DNA of 64,000 nucleotides. It comes from Eudromia elegans. Taxonomy: Eukaryota > Chordata > Aves > Tinamiformes > Tinamidae. The notes under the pieces are model-generated. The model did no database searches and was not told the origin of the DNA. It saw nothing but the letters and a program-made list of their open reading frames with translations. The DNA lies in assembly GCA_003342815.1 (NCBI GenBank), contig PTEX01000060.1, positions 2,912,896 through 2,976,895 of the forward strand, read 5' to 3'. The first letter of the stretch is position 1, and every line of letters starts with the position of its first letter. Both the position numbers and the translations under genes were made by a program. Positions 1 through 13,400 of this stretch are shown here, piece by piece.

Positions 1-761
1 CACTTCTAAGTGTCCATTACACTTATTATCCTGCCTGGAGAACAGGAGGGAGGAGATTTGTAGCACCCCGTGCACAGGGATGCACCATCCAAGTTCCAGG
101 TTAAAAAGGGAAGGGTAAATATGGAAATAAATGTTCAGATATCTGGAGAGGTGGGCCCTGAATATTGAGATCTGAGCCGTATTTGCATTCTGCATGTTAT
201 AAAGGTTTTACTTTGATTCTTTCTTTCCTGTTGATTCCTTGTTGTCAGGTTCCTCTTGAAACAGGAGTAGTTCACGCTGGAAGTGTATTCCCACAGATTA
301 CACAGCAGTGCCTCTGCCCTGCGCTGAGGCACGTGAAGGAATGTGTGTGATCTCTAAGAAGAGTCTAACCCCATCTTTTCTGCACGGTTGTTGTGTAGTT
401 GTAGATAGCACTAATATCTGTAAGAAGATAAGTTACTTCTACTTGCTAAATTAAAAAAAGAAAAACAAAACACCACCACCACCAAAAACCTGCCCAACAC
501 CTTTAGTGATTTTGAGAACTTCATAGATACTGCATCATATTTTGAGATTCTGAGAAATCTTTTTACTTCTGAAGAGAGATCTTATTTAAGGAAACACCCT
601 TGTACACGGATTTGTCAGGCAATTCTGCTTATCCTCACCTACTTCTTGCCTCATCTACTAAGCAAGGGTTGAGAGCGGAGCTGTCATAGTGAGCTCACGA
701 GAAGCTGATAGGACAGGAGATGGCTTTACCACCCACATGTGAGAAGCAGAACTGTCTGGGT

Positions 762-1129
762 GGAAGGAAGGAAGGGAGGAAGGGAGGAAGGGAGGAAGGG
801 AGGAAGGGAGGAAGGGAGGAAGGGAGGAAGGGAGGAAGGGAGGAAGGAAGGAAGGAAGGAAGGAAGGAAGGAAGGAAGGAAGGAAGGAAGGAAGGNNNNN
901 NNNNNNNNNNNNNNNNNNNNNNNNNNNNNNNNNNNNNNNNNNNNNNNNNNNNNNNNNNNNNNNNNNNNNNNNNNNNNNNNNNNNNNNNNNNNNNNNNNNN
1001 NNNNNNNNNNGGAGGGAGGGAGGAAGGGAGGAAGGGAGGAAGGAAGGAAGGAAGGAAGGAAGGAAGGAAGGAAGGAAGGAAGGAAGGAAGGAAGGAAGGA
1101 AGGAAGGAAGGAAGGAAGGAAGGAAGGAA
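762..1129. repeat. GGAA/GGGA microsatellite with an internal assembly gap
   Basis: The left side alternates GGAA and GGGA units to about 844 and then becomes pure GGAA up to the gap. The gap is 115 N (896-1010). The right side starts with GGGA-rich units and returns to pure GGAA until about 1129. On one strand it is purine only, so open frames across it (Lys/Arg/Glu/Gly repeats, or Phe/Leu/Pro/Ser repeats on the other strand) are artefacts of the repeat. Confidence 0.97.
896..1010. other. Assembly gap (115 N)
   Basis: A run of 115 undetermined bases inside the GGAA tetranucleotide tract. The true repeat length is unknown. Confidence 0.99.
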
Positions 1130-4100
1130 AAGAACGAGAAAATATGGGTGTTTCTGACCACCCTGGCACTGCAGATTAAAACCAGGTTTCACTGGTATGC
1201 TGTCTTCTGCATTGTGGGGTATCTTTCACACAATGAATATGAGCCTCATAGCTACAAGAGCACTTAGTAATTTGCAGAAATTGAATTCAGGAAGAACTAA
1301 AGACTCAGAGTCAGCCAAGGTCTCCACCTTCTTCCTGATGGAAAGCAAAGCTAACTTTGGTTTAGATATTTCTTTCACTTCTACTCGGCACAATAATCAG
1401 GTTCTTAGGTTGCATTGCTGCAAATCTCTAATACGTATAGTTAAATTTGAGCTCACGCCTAAATATTTTTCTGAATTAGGTTTTTAGCCTGGTCCATTAG
1501 CTGGGTCTCTGTCATCTCAGCGAGGTACTGCAGGATGCATTGAGGGAACAGAGAGCTAGCCTGGCCCTGGTGCTGCTCTGGAGTTATTTCTTCCTCCTAA
1601 GATGAGCTGTGACCATACACGAGCCGCAGAGGTGACTTTGCAGGGCATCCCCTGATTGCTTTGCAAGGCGGGAGCAATGATGAAGCCAGACTTGCCTTGG
1701 CCAGAGCCAACAAGCCCTGCCAAGGCAGGCTGGCTTTGCACGAATAGATGTCGTTCTCCCTGCCCTGTGATACAGATTGTCCTCAGACTGGCCAGTGACC
1801 TGTTTTCTACCACTGAGAAAAGATGTCCCGAGAAGAACAACCGTTTTTCTTTAAACCGAATTCAGTCCTTAACCCACTTACTATTTTCATGTATGTGTCA
1901 TGTATTGTCAAGTGTGATCAGTGAGATCAAAAAATGGCATATGGATCCTGAGCAGACAAAAAGTGTTTCCCAGATATTTCCTTATTGTTCAGCTTTTTAA
2001 ATTACACTTGTACCTATATACCCCTATATATACCTGGGTGTATATCAAGAATAATTCCATGGAAGTTAGTGGTATTACAACAGGGTAAATATGTTAGAAG
2101 AGGAAATAGTCTTGCTTTTTACTGTTTTATTATTCATGTCACTTATTTTTTTTCTCAGTTGCTCACTGTGCAGCATTTTTAGTAAATTGTTAGTAAATAA
2201 TTATAGTAAAAATTATTCCCACTTTTTCTTACTTATTGTTTCTCTGAGCAAATGCAGCACATTGCCCTGTTTCCAGAATAAAAGGATCAGTATGTATCAG
2301 AGCATAGATAAACATCATAGTTTCCAAATCCATCCTTCCAGAACAAAATTCTTCTCTGATGCACTTACCATGACTTCATCTATTTCATATTTTAAATAAA
2401 TACAGCAATTAACCTCCTACAAAGACAGTCTCTTAGTTAGATTTATAGCCTGAAAGGAACTCACTCTACAGCTGCAATTTCATTTTATGGTTTCCTCTTG
2501 CCACCTCACTCTGCTCAGCTCACCTGCCTCATGGGAATGCAGTATAGGAGTGAGTTTGATCGGGGATGCACTGGTAAGACATGCTGTGGGATGAGCAGGT
2601 TCCCACCCAAACCCTGAACACTGGTGAGTGTGGAGGAGAAATGGGTAGCTGCAGATCTAACATTAACACGTCGGCAGAGTATACCAGCGTACAGAGTCTG
2701 CACGTGCATGTTACACATTTGTAAGTGAGGCAGTTCTGCAACGTGCATACAAGGAAAGCAACAGCAATTCAGGCTGTGTTCATAAGCCTTGTCCCTCTCT
2801 GTGAAAGATAATATGCCCAGAGGCAGCACATTAACATCATGTCTATAACAGCAATGCCCACTGGACCCTGTAGAGACTGCAGCCCTGTGTGCTTGGACCT
2901 GAGGAAGCATGTACTTGTAGCCCACCGCTATTTCAGTGCCTGTGCACTTACAAGAAAAAAGAAATATATGAAGAAGTTAAGTATTGCTGTCACCTTTTCT
3001 TGGAACGTGACTGGAAGAAATAAAGCACGAAAAATGTTAACAAGTGACTAAAATCCCTTACAATATCCTCTTTGGAAGCAGAGTATGACCAGATTGATGG
3101 CCAAACATTGCTTGGTAATGGTGAAGGATGGAGGTCAAGGGGAGATTTGTGAGTAGTTAAAAGCTTTAAGAATAAGATCAGCTGTCTGATGCTATGTTCA
3201 CATATTCTACTTGTGGGAGAATGGTGGAAGAATGAGGAAGAAAACAACAGAAATTACCTGCTGACATGAGAGGTAATACTGACAAATATGTGTAACCTTT
3301 TTATCAAACAGTTCTTGTTAGGAAAAAACAGGAGCATCAGTTGCTGCTGGTTCTACCCACACCCTTAAGCAATAGCCATGCAAGAGTCCCCCTGGGGCTT
3401 GATAAAACAGATTACACTATATGGGTGCTCTGTGATGAACACTGTCACCATCACCTCAGGATATTGTAGGGGGAAAAAAATCATGACCCAGTCCTCAACT
3501 CATGACTGGAACTGGCATCTGGGATGGACAGTAATGGTCTTTCTGCCTTGTCATTCTTCACTCGCCGCATGCGTCTGGTCTCAAGGTGAATCCATCTCTC
3601 TTGCCAAAGAGATGGTGGCAGTTTCTGAGCACCTGATCCAAACCCAGATCAGCTGAACTATAGCCCAGGTATCATCAGGTAGTTTTGCTCCAGCACACAT
3701 TTCAGGTCAGTGTGTGCTCTATGGGCTGTCTCCAATGTCTCCTCTGAGAACTAAGGGCAAATCAGACCTTGCCCATTGGGTCATTGCCCCTCATTCATGG
3801 ATGCTGAAAGGATGACCAGGGGCTTGCCAGAAAGTTATAGGAACTTCTGTGTTGCTCACCTTGCTCTCCAGTGCAGGGAAAGGCAACATCTGCTACTCTC
3901 CCAAGGCTGAAAGACATTGGAATTGCACATTTTATATACGTTTTGCTTCCTGTAATGCAATATAGGAAGGGAAAATGAGCGTGGGAGCCGGTGTGTACAA
4001 CTTGCATTGCATTGTGCTTGCATATGTTTTTGCTCAGATTCATTGCTATTTCAAGGGCAGATTATTCCAAAGGCAGAATTTTCTCAGCAGTTTGAATGAT

Positions 4101-7100
4101 GCTTAGATAAAATCAAAAAATGTTCCATCTGATGAGAGAGTTTATTATATTTCAAAAAGTGCAACTGATTTGGCTTGACCTAAAAATACTAAGCAGAATG
4201 TGCTCAGTATTTGAAAACTGAGCCTGTGCTTCTCTGTAAGCTTGGTTTCACAAGTTGGTGCTTGCATGGGGTGACACCAAGAGAGGTTTTGACTGTCAGA
4301 ATCCCCTCTGATGTGTACTGGATAAGAGCCCAGACAGAACTGAGACCAGAAGCAACTTAGGGCTGCTTTTCTGCTTTTCTGGTTTGTTCATTACCACCTT
4401 GCATGAACGAAGATTCTAAGCAAATTTTTGTTTTATTTAATTTTTTTTTTTAAATTCAAGATTTGTCTATATCTCATATCAGTATTTCAACATTTATCAA
4501 ACATTTCCTGTTACAGGAGGGGTAATGTTAGCACTCAGGTATTCCCAATAGGGAATCTGAGATATGGAAAAAGAGTAGAATGAAAATCTTCTGAGCTTCT
4601 ATCCATCTTCTACCTAACAAGATTATCCCTGTCCTCTAAATCTTTCCAGAGCAAAGTGGAGATAGATGAGCCAGACAGCAAGTTCTTTTAACAGCAAGAG
4701 AGCTCAGTAATGGAAAGAACATTAGTTCAGTGATGTCCAGAGGCAGGAGACACAAAGTGTTTGCTGAAACAGCGGAGAAAGAGAAATGGCATCATTCTCA
4801 GGAAAAAAGGCAGCCACCCGAACAGGCTGTGTATTATCCTTTAATAGTGGAAGCATCACGTTAACTCACTTTGAACCTAACTTAATAAATCTAAGGAGTC
4901 ATGTTTTCTGACAATGCTGCTCAGCAGCATGGTAACAGAAAAGTACCTTGGCACAGTGCTGATGGAGTCAAGGATTAAAGTTATTCCTGCTTGATCTTGC
5001 CCTTTCTCAGTCTGCGCCATTAGGACCATGACTCCAGTGGCAACAGGTGACAAAGAAATGCAGTGCCAGGTCTGACGGAGCAGTCCTTGCAGTCCATCTT
5101 GACCATGAGTATCTCCTTTGATGTGGTATTTAAAAGGGGTGTAGCTGTTAAGATAGTATATCTGAAAACTGAGCCTGCCTCCAGCGAGGTCAATGGCCGT
5201 GAAGCCATGATGTTTTAAGGCCCAGGGAAGAAGAAATAGCAATTGCAATGACTGGAGACATTTGTAGGTAAATGCCTTTAAAAAATGAAAACATTTCTCA
5301 AGCAATGATGGTCATAAACACCCATATAAGCCTTTCCTCAATCCTTTGCTTTTTTTTTTTTTTTTCCCTGAATACCCATGTTTTGCATTTGAGTCATCAC
5401 TGCCACGGTACTACCTCCTATAGTTTCTGCAAGACATAATCACATCTTTGCAGGAAAGACCGATTGAAATAGGATTTTGGTCTGCAAAGACAACTAGTCC
5501 TTGAGATGCTACAAGCTGTTAGGGTCACTGCGAAATGAAGCTACTGAGCATTGAGCTTGGTAAGTATTGAGCTTGCTAAAACGCCCAGGAAGAGACACCA
5601 CATCACATGAAGAACCCCACTGCTACTAAGAAAACAAGAAACCAGGGATGTCAGTTGGCTTGCATGAATTTAAAGATCTAAAATTACAAGAACATTGGTG
5701 TCAATATAAAAGCTGCATGAAAATGTCTTTCAGGACCAGGGCATAGATTTATATTGCGACCTGTTGTTCAGTTTTTAATTATTTTACTCTCTATGGAAGG
5801 ATTAGGTTTTCAGAGACTTTACAAAGCAGGCAGCCTTTGCAAGGATGTTATTCAATGAGATTTGCCGAGTTACAAAGCATATTAAAAATTCATGCAAACA
5901 CAGAAGCTAAGAACATTCTTGTTATAAGGTGACTTATGATTGTTCTCTAGTTATAAATATAACGTGTTTTTCTCCTCCTTTTCTTGATGCTTCCTTTGGA
6001 GAACTGTCATTTTCACTGACTCGAAAACTGTAGACTGCAGTCCTGGGGTTTGCCTTGTGCTATGATAAAAACATAAACAGCCTCTCTTGGATGCTCCTAA
6101 TTTTCTGAAAGGGGTGGAGGGAGAAGAATGCTCAATAAAGGTCAGTTCCACTTCCTTCATCATTTGATCTCACCTGAAAGTACAGAAGGGGAGTCTCTTC
6201 TGATGAACTACAAGAATGGGCACGGTGAGTCAGAATCAATTCCCAGCTCAGACAAGAAGGTAATGGTTGTTTATCACCCCTAGGTGATCTCATTTTCCAT
6301 GGGTTTCAGCACAGATGGGTATTTAGTGGTGTTTTGCAAACAGTGCTAATTTTCATTGGGTATTGCTGCAGACTATGTGCTTTTGGTGAGACCAGCACAG
6401 CTTTGGGCAGCAGTTATGCTTCTGAAAATGGTTTGGTTTGGGTCTGTTTCTGGATCCAGATTGAGTGGGCTCATCAAAAATATTAGATACTCAAACTCCT
6501 GGGAGTATTTGCATTTAGAGATGATCCACCTCATAACTTGCAGGTGTCTGAAAAGCATCTAAAAGTTGGCCCCAAGTCATGCACTGCTTCCCAACACAGC
6601 TGCTTATGGGGCTCAGGGGTGAGCCATTTTGAAAGCCCATTCATCTTAAAAATGCAGAAGATGAAGGAGAAAGTCAAATGCTTAACACATAATAAGCCAC
6701 TCTCAGAAGTGACCAATTTTGTGATCTTCAGGGTTAGGTATTATCAACCATGGCAGGAAGACTCAGGCACCAAAATGTCTTTGAAAATCTTACATCTTCA
6801 GAGGTAAGATCCCTCTGTTCTGCATTGAATATATCTGCCTTGGTTGATCTCAATTGCAACATAACCTTTACAGGACATGCATTTGCTGTATGTTGCTTGT
6901 TTGGCCTGATGGGATCTTATGGTGGGTGAGGCTCCTAAGTTCTACTGGAATAGACAAAGTTGATAATAAACATAGCTGAGAAATGTCCAACAGATGAATA
7001 CCTCCATTTTCCCTGACAAAGGATTGCATTGATGGAAAGCACAGATATGAGCAAAATTCCTTAGGACACTTGACTCCGTTAGCAATAATCCATTAGACTC

Positions 7101-8439
7101 AAGCTGTTATAATTAATAGCAGATATTTAATCCACTGAACACATTCACTTATTCACTCACAAGCTCATAATTAGCTGGTTGGAGCAGTGGCTGGGAGACA
7201 AATCCCGGCTGTGCCATCAGAAGGGCAGGTTGTACTTTGTGCTTGTGTTTAGAAAAACCCTCAATGATAAAGTCCTCTGGTTTATCAGGCGTGTCTATAA
7301 TCATGAACATAGGAGCCAGCACCCTCTTAGATGTCATCCATACTCTGCAAGTGCTATTGACCATGCACAGATCGGGAGGAATCTTGGTATCCTGAGGTTA
7401 TGGTTCCTGTGGACTCCATGACGCCTGGAGCAGGTTACCCTTGGGCAGCTTTTTGGAACTACCTTCTCAGCACATCCCTTTCTTCTCATCCTCTTGTTGT
7501 TTCCTGGTAATGACATCACCTGACCAACGTGTTGTGAAATTCCATGAAGTTTTAAAGAACAACAAGCCAGAGGGAAACAGACCAGCAAAATTATCCAGAA
7601 TCTCCCTGAGGCCAGGACTGGTCCCAGGAGGGTGAAGCTGGACAGGGCTTTTTCTCCTCACTGCTGTGCTTTAGATTTCATATGATCAGATTATAGCACT
7701 TGAATTTCATGACTGAAAAAGGAGAAATGCAATGGCCTTTAAAATGACCAATTCTCTATTAAAAACAAACATAAACAAGTGTTTAACCAGCAACTAGAAT
7801 TCTAACCACATTTAGACTTGTTTCCCTAGAAAAATCAAATGAACCTGAAATCTGCCCTCAGCTCTGGCACTAATGTGTCACTGATGGGTGGCAGTAACTG
7901 ACAAAAGAAATAACCCAAATATCATCAAGACTGTGTTTCCTCAGCTAAATATATGATTGATACTTTTTATTATTAGTTGAAAAGCTTAACAGCTCAAAAA
8001 TATGTGATAGATAAACAGTACTTTTTCGTTGCATCCCTCTGCTGAAAAAGCAGTTTGTTGGGCAATTTTTTTGGCAGAAAACTGTATAAAATTATTATTA
8101 TACTTGAAAACCAAGTGAGAAACAGGAAAAGTGTACTGTTAACAAAAATATATGCAGACTAAGCTTCACTTGATTGCTGATGAAAAATGGCACTTTGTAT
8201 TTCAACACATCTTTATTTTGCTAGATTTTTAAGCCTGTCATTTTCCCTTTTTTTCTTTTTCAGAACATCTTGCTAACATTTTCTGAAACCTTTTTTCAAG
8301 CTTCGGAAATCTCAGCAGCATCTCCCACATGCACACAGTCTAAGCCCTCGACCAACAGCAGCGCCAGGAAGTTGTGTCTCACCTTCTTCCATCAGTCCCT
8401 GTGCCTGGGAACGTGGAGTTTTGGGATTATGGGACCTGT

Positions 8440-8600
8440 CTCCTGTGACCTCAGCCTGTCCCAGGATTCTGTCACCATCTCAGGAAAGAAGTTCTTCCTC
8501 ACATGGAGATGGAACCTCCTGAGTTTCAGCTTGTACCCATTATTACCCCTTGTCCTGTCACTGGATATCACCGAGTTTGGCCCCCTCCTTCTCCTGCAGG
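8440..8600 (-). mobile_element. CR1 LINE relic, 3' region
   Basis: The plus strand reads as the reverse complement of the familiar 3' part of CR1 elements. It has a segment like AAGAAGTTCTTCCTCACAT, then TTTCAGCTTGTACCCATTA, then CCCCTTGTCCTGTCACTGG. The last corresponds to the CR1 sense phrase for 'GTGACAGGACAAGGGG'. The element is therefore on the minus strand, truncated and diverged. Its edges are approximate and could reach about 8390. The long open frame over it is not a gene. Confidence 0.75.
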
Positions 8601-11600
8601 CTCCAGTTTCTACCAATCTCATTTTTATTTCCATTTTACATTTTTTTCCCCTATTAATCTCATCTTCACCTGGTGTCATGCTGTTTTCCTGCTGTTTTCC
8701 ATGACATATTTCATTCTGTACCTCCTGCTGTTTCTCCCTAGATCACCACTTTCACTGATTTATTTGCTTCAAACCCTTTGGTTTGACACCTTAAATCTAA
8801 TTTCTTACAGTTTTAAACATATCTTAAACATATCTAACAATTTTATCTAAGCTATCTGCTCTTTCTTCCATTCTAGCTCTGCAGCACTGATTTTTTTTTG
8901 TAGCATAAACACAGATTCTTTGAAAATATGCAAGTAAGATGCCTCATTCAGGGGCATTAACTGGTTAAAAAAAAACAAACAAAAAACCCTCTCCAAAACG
9001 CATTGGAGAAGGAGAAACATTTTAGGATGCCCTAAGTTTCCAGGCTATGCTTTGCTTTTTCAGCTCACTTCAAATACACCTTACCATTTGGGTGGTAGAA
9101 GTCTCTAACCTCTGCTCTGTAACACACTTGTAATCTATTTCCTTCTTTCACTTCTTAATGGGAATTGATCTGTGCAAGTATATGGTACATTCTCTTGCTA
9201 ATGGCTCACAAATCTCTTTCAGTGCCCATATCACATAACAAAGTTCATAATCCACTGTGGAAACGTCTTGGGGTCTGGGCAAAGCTGGTCACAATGTCTG
9301 GAACATATATATATTTTTTTCCATTAGACACTGGGTTCATCCAAGTCAAAACTATCCAGACCAAAAAGGTCTTTTTAAAGATGTTTTTATGATTAATGGT
9401 TCCTATAAAAAGGAATCACCAGCCAACATGGTTTAGCTGTAGTCTGAAATGTTGTGCTGTGGTCTATCAGGCTGCAAGATCTATTCTGAGTCTTGAATGT
9501 CAAAACATGTGACATTTCTGACCTGACATTTTTGGGGCATTATTTCTCTATGAAATGTTCTACTACAGTCAGCTTTCTGTCTCTGTCTGGTACGCAGCCA
9601 AACATCTGAGATTTCACACTAGGCAAAAAAAAGTCTTTTATTCTTCTTACTTCTTCTACTACTTCTACTACTATTCTTATTATTACTATTAATTTTTGTG
9701 TGTGTACTTGACACCTGTCCTAGGTTGAGTAGACTGTTTGAACAAAATGTGCCATTATAAGTGGCTGGAAAGACATTTTTAGGACAATTCTGTTGTTGTC
9801 ATCAAGTCAACTTTCCTTGCGCATACCAAGTTGTCAACCTTTTCGTGCTGCTTTTTCCCCTCAACACTTTTGCTCTTGTCCCTAGTGACCATGACCTCTC
9901 TAGGTGAGCACACCACAGAACCCAAACTGTGTAACACTGCCATAGCCCCTTGACCTGTGAAATAACCTGAAACAAGAAGGGTGGGTTGGGGGGAAGAGTG
10001 GCCTATGGCACTGGTTCTCCTGTCTGGGACTGACGGCATGTGTTAGCACACCACTCTTTGTATTTGGAGGAGAAGGAGGCATCTTGACACAACAAAACAG
10101 AGGAGGTTGACGTGTTGTCCCAGCTAACTTCTAGCATGGCTGCAGTTTAGTGGCTGCAGTTTAATGTGGTGCTTCTAAGGTTTTGCAAGGGGGGTCATAT
10201 TCAAGGATCTTATAGATATCCAGCTCTGGGCTGGGGCAAAATTAGGAAAGGTTCCTTCCTTTCCTCTCCCTTCTCTCAGTTTCTGTAACGTTACCATATG
10301 CCTGGATTTAAAGTGTACATGGGACTCCACGCTGTGGATCTGCTCTTAGCACCCCTCCATTCCTGATGGCAAGGTTGATGCTGACACTGTGTGGGGGTCA
10401 CTGCTCCTGGAGACAACACGTGTCCTTGCAAACACTGTGAAGTGTGTCCAGAGCAGGGCAGAGCTGTGAGCAAAGCCAACACACAGAGAAGCTTGCCAAC
10501 CATGTGTGAGCATCCTGGACCCGTTTAGAGGGCACTGGGAGAGGGGGGACTCCCAGGAAAGCTCTGCATCCTCACTTATTCCTGCTCAGCAGCAGTGTGA
10601 CTGCCATAGCTGCAGCCTCCCTGGTCAAAAAGCCAGATCCATGCTGGGGTAGAAGGAAAACAGGCTCCTCCTCTCTGTGGGAAAGAGGCCAGACAAGAAG
10701 AGTAGGCAGTGCTTCTTCATCTATTTTCTGTTCTACGCTTATCAAGACTTTCTTTGTTTTTTCTTGAACCAGAAGGAAATACTACGAGACTAATGCTCCC
10801 TGTGAGCAGTTCTAGCTCCTGATAACACTTAGGATGATATCCTTGGGCTCTGCGATTTTGTCGGCTTCACAGCCCCCTTGCTCCTTGATTTCCACATGGC
10901 TAAACTCTGCTGCTGGGTTTTTGTATTTTCCTCAGCTCGGGGTTATTTCTTCATACTTTTTCTTTCAATAGAAAGTTCACTCTGCTGACATTTTTTTTTG
11001 TTTGTTGCTTTACCCCACTTTTGTACCTCCAGATAGAGAAAGATATCAATAAAAGTCAACCATTTAAGTTAATTCTTACCTACCGCACTGTCCTAGCACA
11101 AAAGCGCCGATTATCATCCAGATAAATAAGGCAATATTCACCTTCCTGATGTCCTGGCCTCTGCAGCTACTCCCATCGCCCAGATCTGGCCCATTGAGTT
11201 CAGACTATCACCTAACCTCATTGAATTGGACATGCCCCTTCCACCAGTTGTCTCAGGGATCTGCAGGGCCTTTCCCCAGGTCACTCTTGCTGCCTCACAA
11301 TATTGTACCATGGTTCTGCTCCTCTAGTAGCTCTAATATGTGATGATTCAGTTGCCATTGATAAAAAGAGGCTCTGGATACTGTACCTGGGAGATTATAG
11401 TGCAAGCTAGTAAGCATATTTACTCACAGCAAAATCCAGCTCTATTAAAGAAGGATTATGAAGAGATTAGAGCAAGTTTAAATCTTATAAAATGTTTGTC
11501 TAATGTTTTACTGAAGATGTATTGCTATTACTCAGCAAATGAATCTCAACAAACTATATCCAGGCAGGCAGAACACAGCCCATGAATTTACCAGCCCTGG

Positions 11601-13369
11601 GGATAACGTCATGCTGTGGTGATTCCTGCATCCAGCAAAGCCTATGCAAAAGCCCTATTCACATAGGCAAGGGCTCTCAGATTCTTTAGATTAATTCAGT
11701 GAGTCATTGGTATGAGAGCATTCAAAATATTTTCTGGGGTTTTTTTTTGCATAGTTTTGATATTCTCAGTGCTTAAGTACAGTGCTGAATGTGACATTTT
11801 GGTGCTCTGCTCTGATTTTGAAGATACAGGGCAGACACTGGACCAACTGTTCCTGCAGACGGCACAGGGACAAGGCCCTTTCTTGGGAAAAGGGAGAAGG
11901 AGGCATGGCGGGGGGTGGTCTTCAAAAGCGTTTTCTTGCAGCCTGGCGTGATTTATTTTCAGATCTGCCAGGTTACCAGTCCTGCCCTGCGGAGATTGGG
12001 CAGGATTTCAGCGCGTGGAGGAGGTTCTGCTGCCATCCGGGGCTTCTTGGGAGCCATTTTTAGAGGTGCTCCAGGTTACAGGCACCCTTGTACTTCCCTT
12101 ACATGATTAGAGCCCATCCCACTGTCCTGCAGCTTGAGGGCATTTCAGTTTATAACTGATCCCCTGTCGCGTTTCCAGACTTTACGGCAAGGTGAGTTCT
12201 TTGCTAGCACCAGGGAATCGGTGGGTGTGGAAGGGAAACCATAAGAAGGTTCAGGTTAATCATTTTCACATAGCAGAGCAACCCCCAAAGATGTTTAGTT
12301 TGGGACTTCAGTTAATCAACTGACACAGTGTGGAGGCCAGCTGGGCACTGCTTTTCTGCCGGCGTTGTAACAGCCCTACTGCCACGATGCTGACAACGTG
12401 CATATGATTTAATTCATTTTCCCTGGTTGCTACCACCTGCTCTGCTTAGACTAAGGGCTAATGAGTAGTTGACAGTAATTAATGAGCTTCTGCAGCAAAT
12501 ATTTCAGTTTCTTTGCTGAATAAAATTAGGTATCTCTGCTGGCCACCATGTGCTACCCCCCGGTGTACTCTGCACCGTTAGCTCCCCAGTGTATCGAGAA
12601 GGACACAACTCCATCAGCAAGGGAGAAGACAGCGGTGGGAGGGCTCTCAAGAACAGCCTTTCCTGCCCTGTCTAGCAGAGAAACCCTGCTCTGGTCCAGA
12701 GCTTTCCAAACTGGTCCGCAGAGCAGTTCAAATTTACTTTGGCTTTACTGGTGCCATTCCCTGCCAATCCACCCAGACTGTCCCGTTCCGCAGCAGTTGA
12801 CACCTTTCCTGCATGGAAGGGCTTCACAGTGTGACTGTGGGCAAGCCCTGCTCCGGCGGAGCTTCGCAGTAGCTGTTCTTGCATTGTTGGAGATTTCTCA
12901 TAGGAAAGAGCCTGCTGGGCAGACTGGTGGAGGGGAAGAAGGTTTGAAACCTGCCCTGGAGATTTAGGAACCACATCTCCATTTTCCTGGCCTCCCACAA
13001 GTGACTTGGGGATCCAGGTGTCGTTGCCTTGCCATGTGCCAGCTCCTGACTGCTGTGATTATGGTGAAATGAATAACTTGCTGACCCCAAGCGGGCACCT
13101 AAATGCCTTTGAAAATCAATGTGCAGTGACTTTTCCGGGAGGGATAAGACACTGACCATCCGTAGCAGCAGTGTCCACCATAGCAGGAGTGTCCACCTCT
13201 TTTTTCACTCTGGTCCCAGGTAATTTTTCAGATTGAGACACAATGTCCTTCAAGCCACAGGGGTGTGACTGGACAAACAAGTCCACATATTTGGTTGGCT
13301 GTGTGAAGTGATTGTCGGAAAAGGCTGATATTGTGGGATAATAATAGCAGGGAAAACAATTAGATTTTT

Positions 13370-13400
13370 ACACACGTGCACACACACACACACACACACA
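13370..13400. repeat. CA dinucleotide microsatellite
   Basis: A short run of CA, interrupted once by GTG near its left end, then about eleven perfect CA units. Confidence 0.95.

Noticed and set aside
658-1192. Overlapping open frames of Pro-Ser-Phe-Leu or Gly-Arg-Lys-Glu repeats
   Set aside because: They translate the GGAA/GGGA microsatellite and its N gap.
7150-7290. Weak MIR-like phrase (CCCGGCTGTGCCAT)
   Set aside because: The following MIR core is missing; similarity too short.
8270-8850. Open frames of 115-144 codons on plus
   Set aside because: They run over a CR1 LINE relic on the opposite strand; no protein family recognised.
12548-13159. Open frames on both strands in a G/C-richer patch (up to 139 codons)
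   Set aside because: No domain, no matching frame on either side of plausible splice sites, low-complexity composition; cannot be supported as exons.
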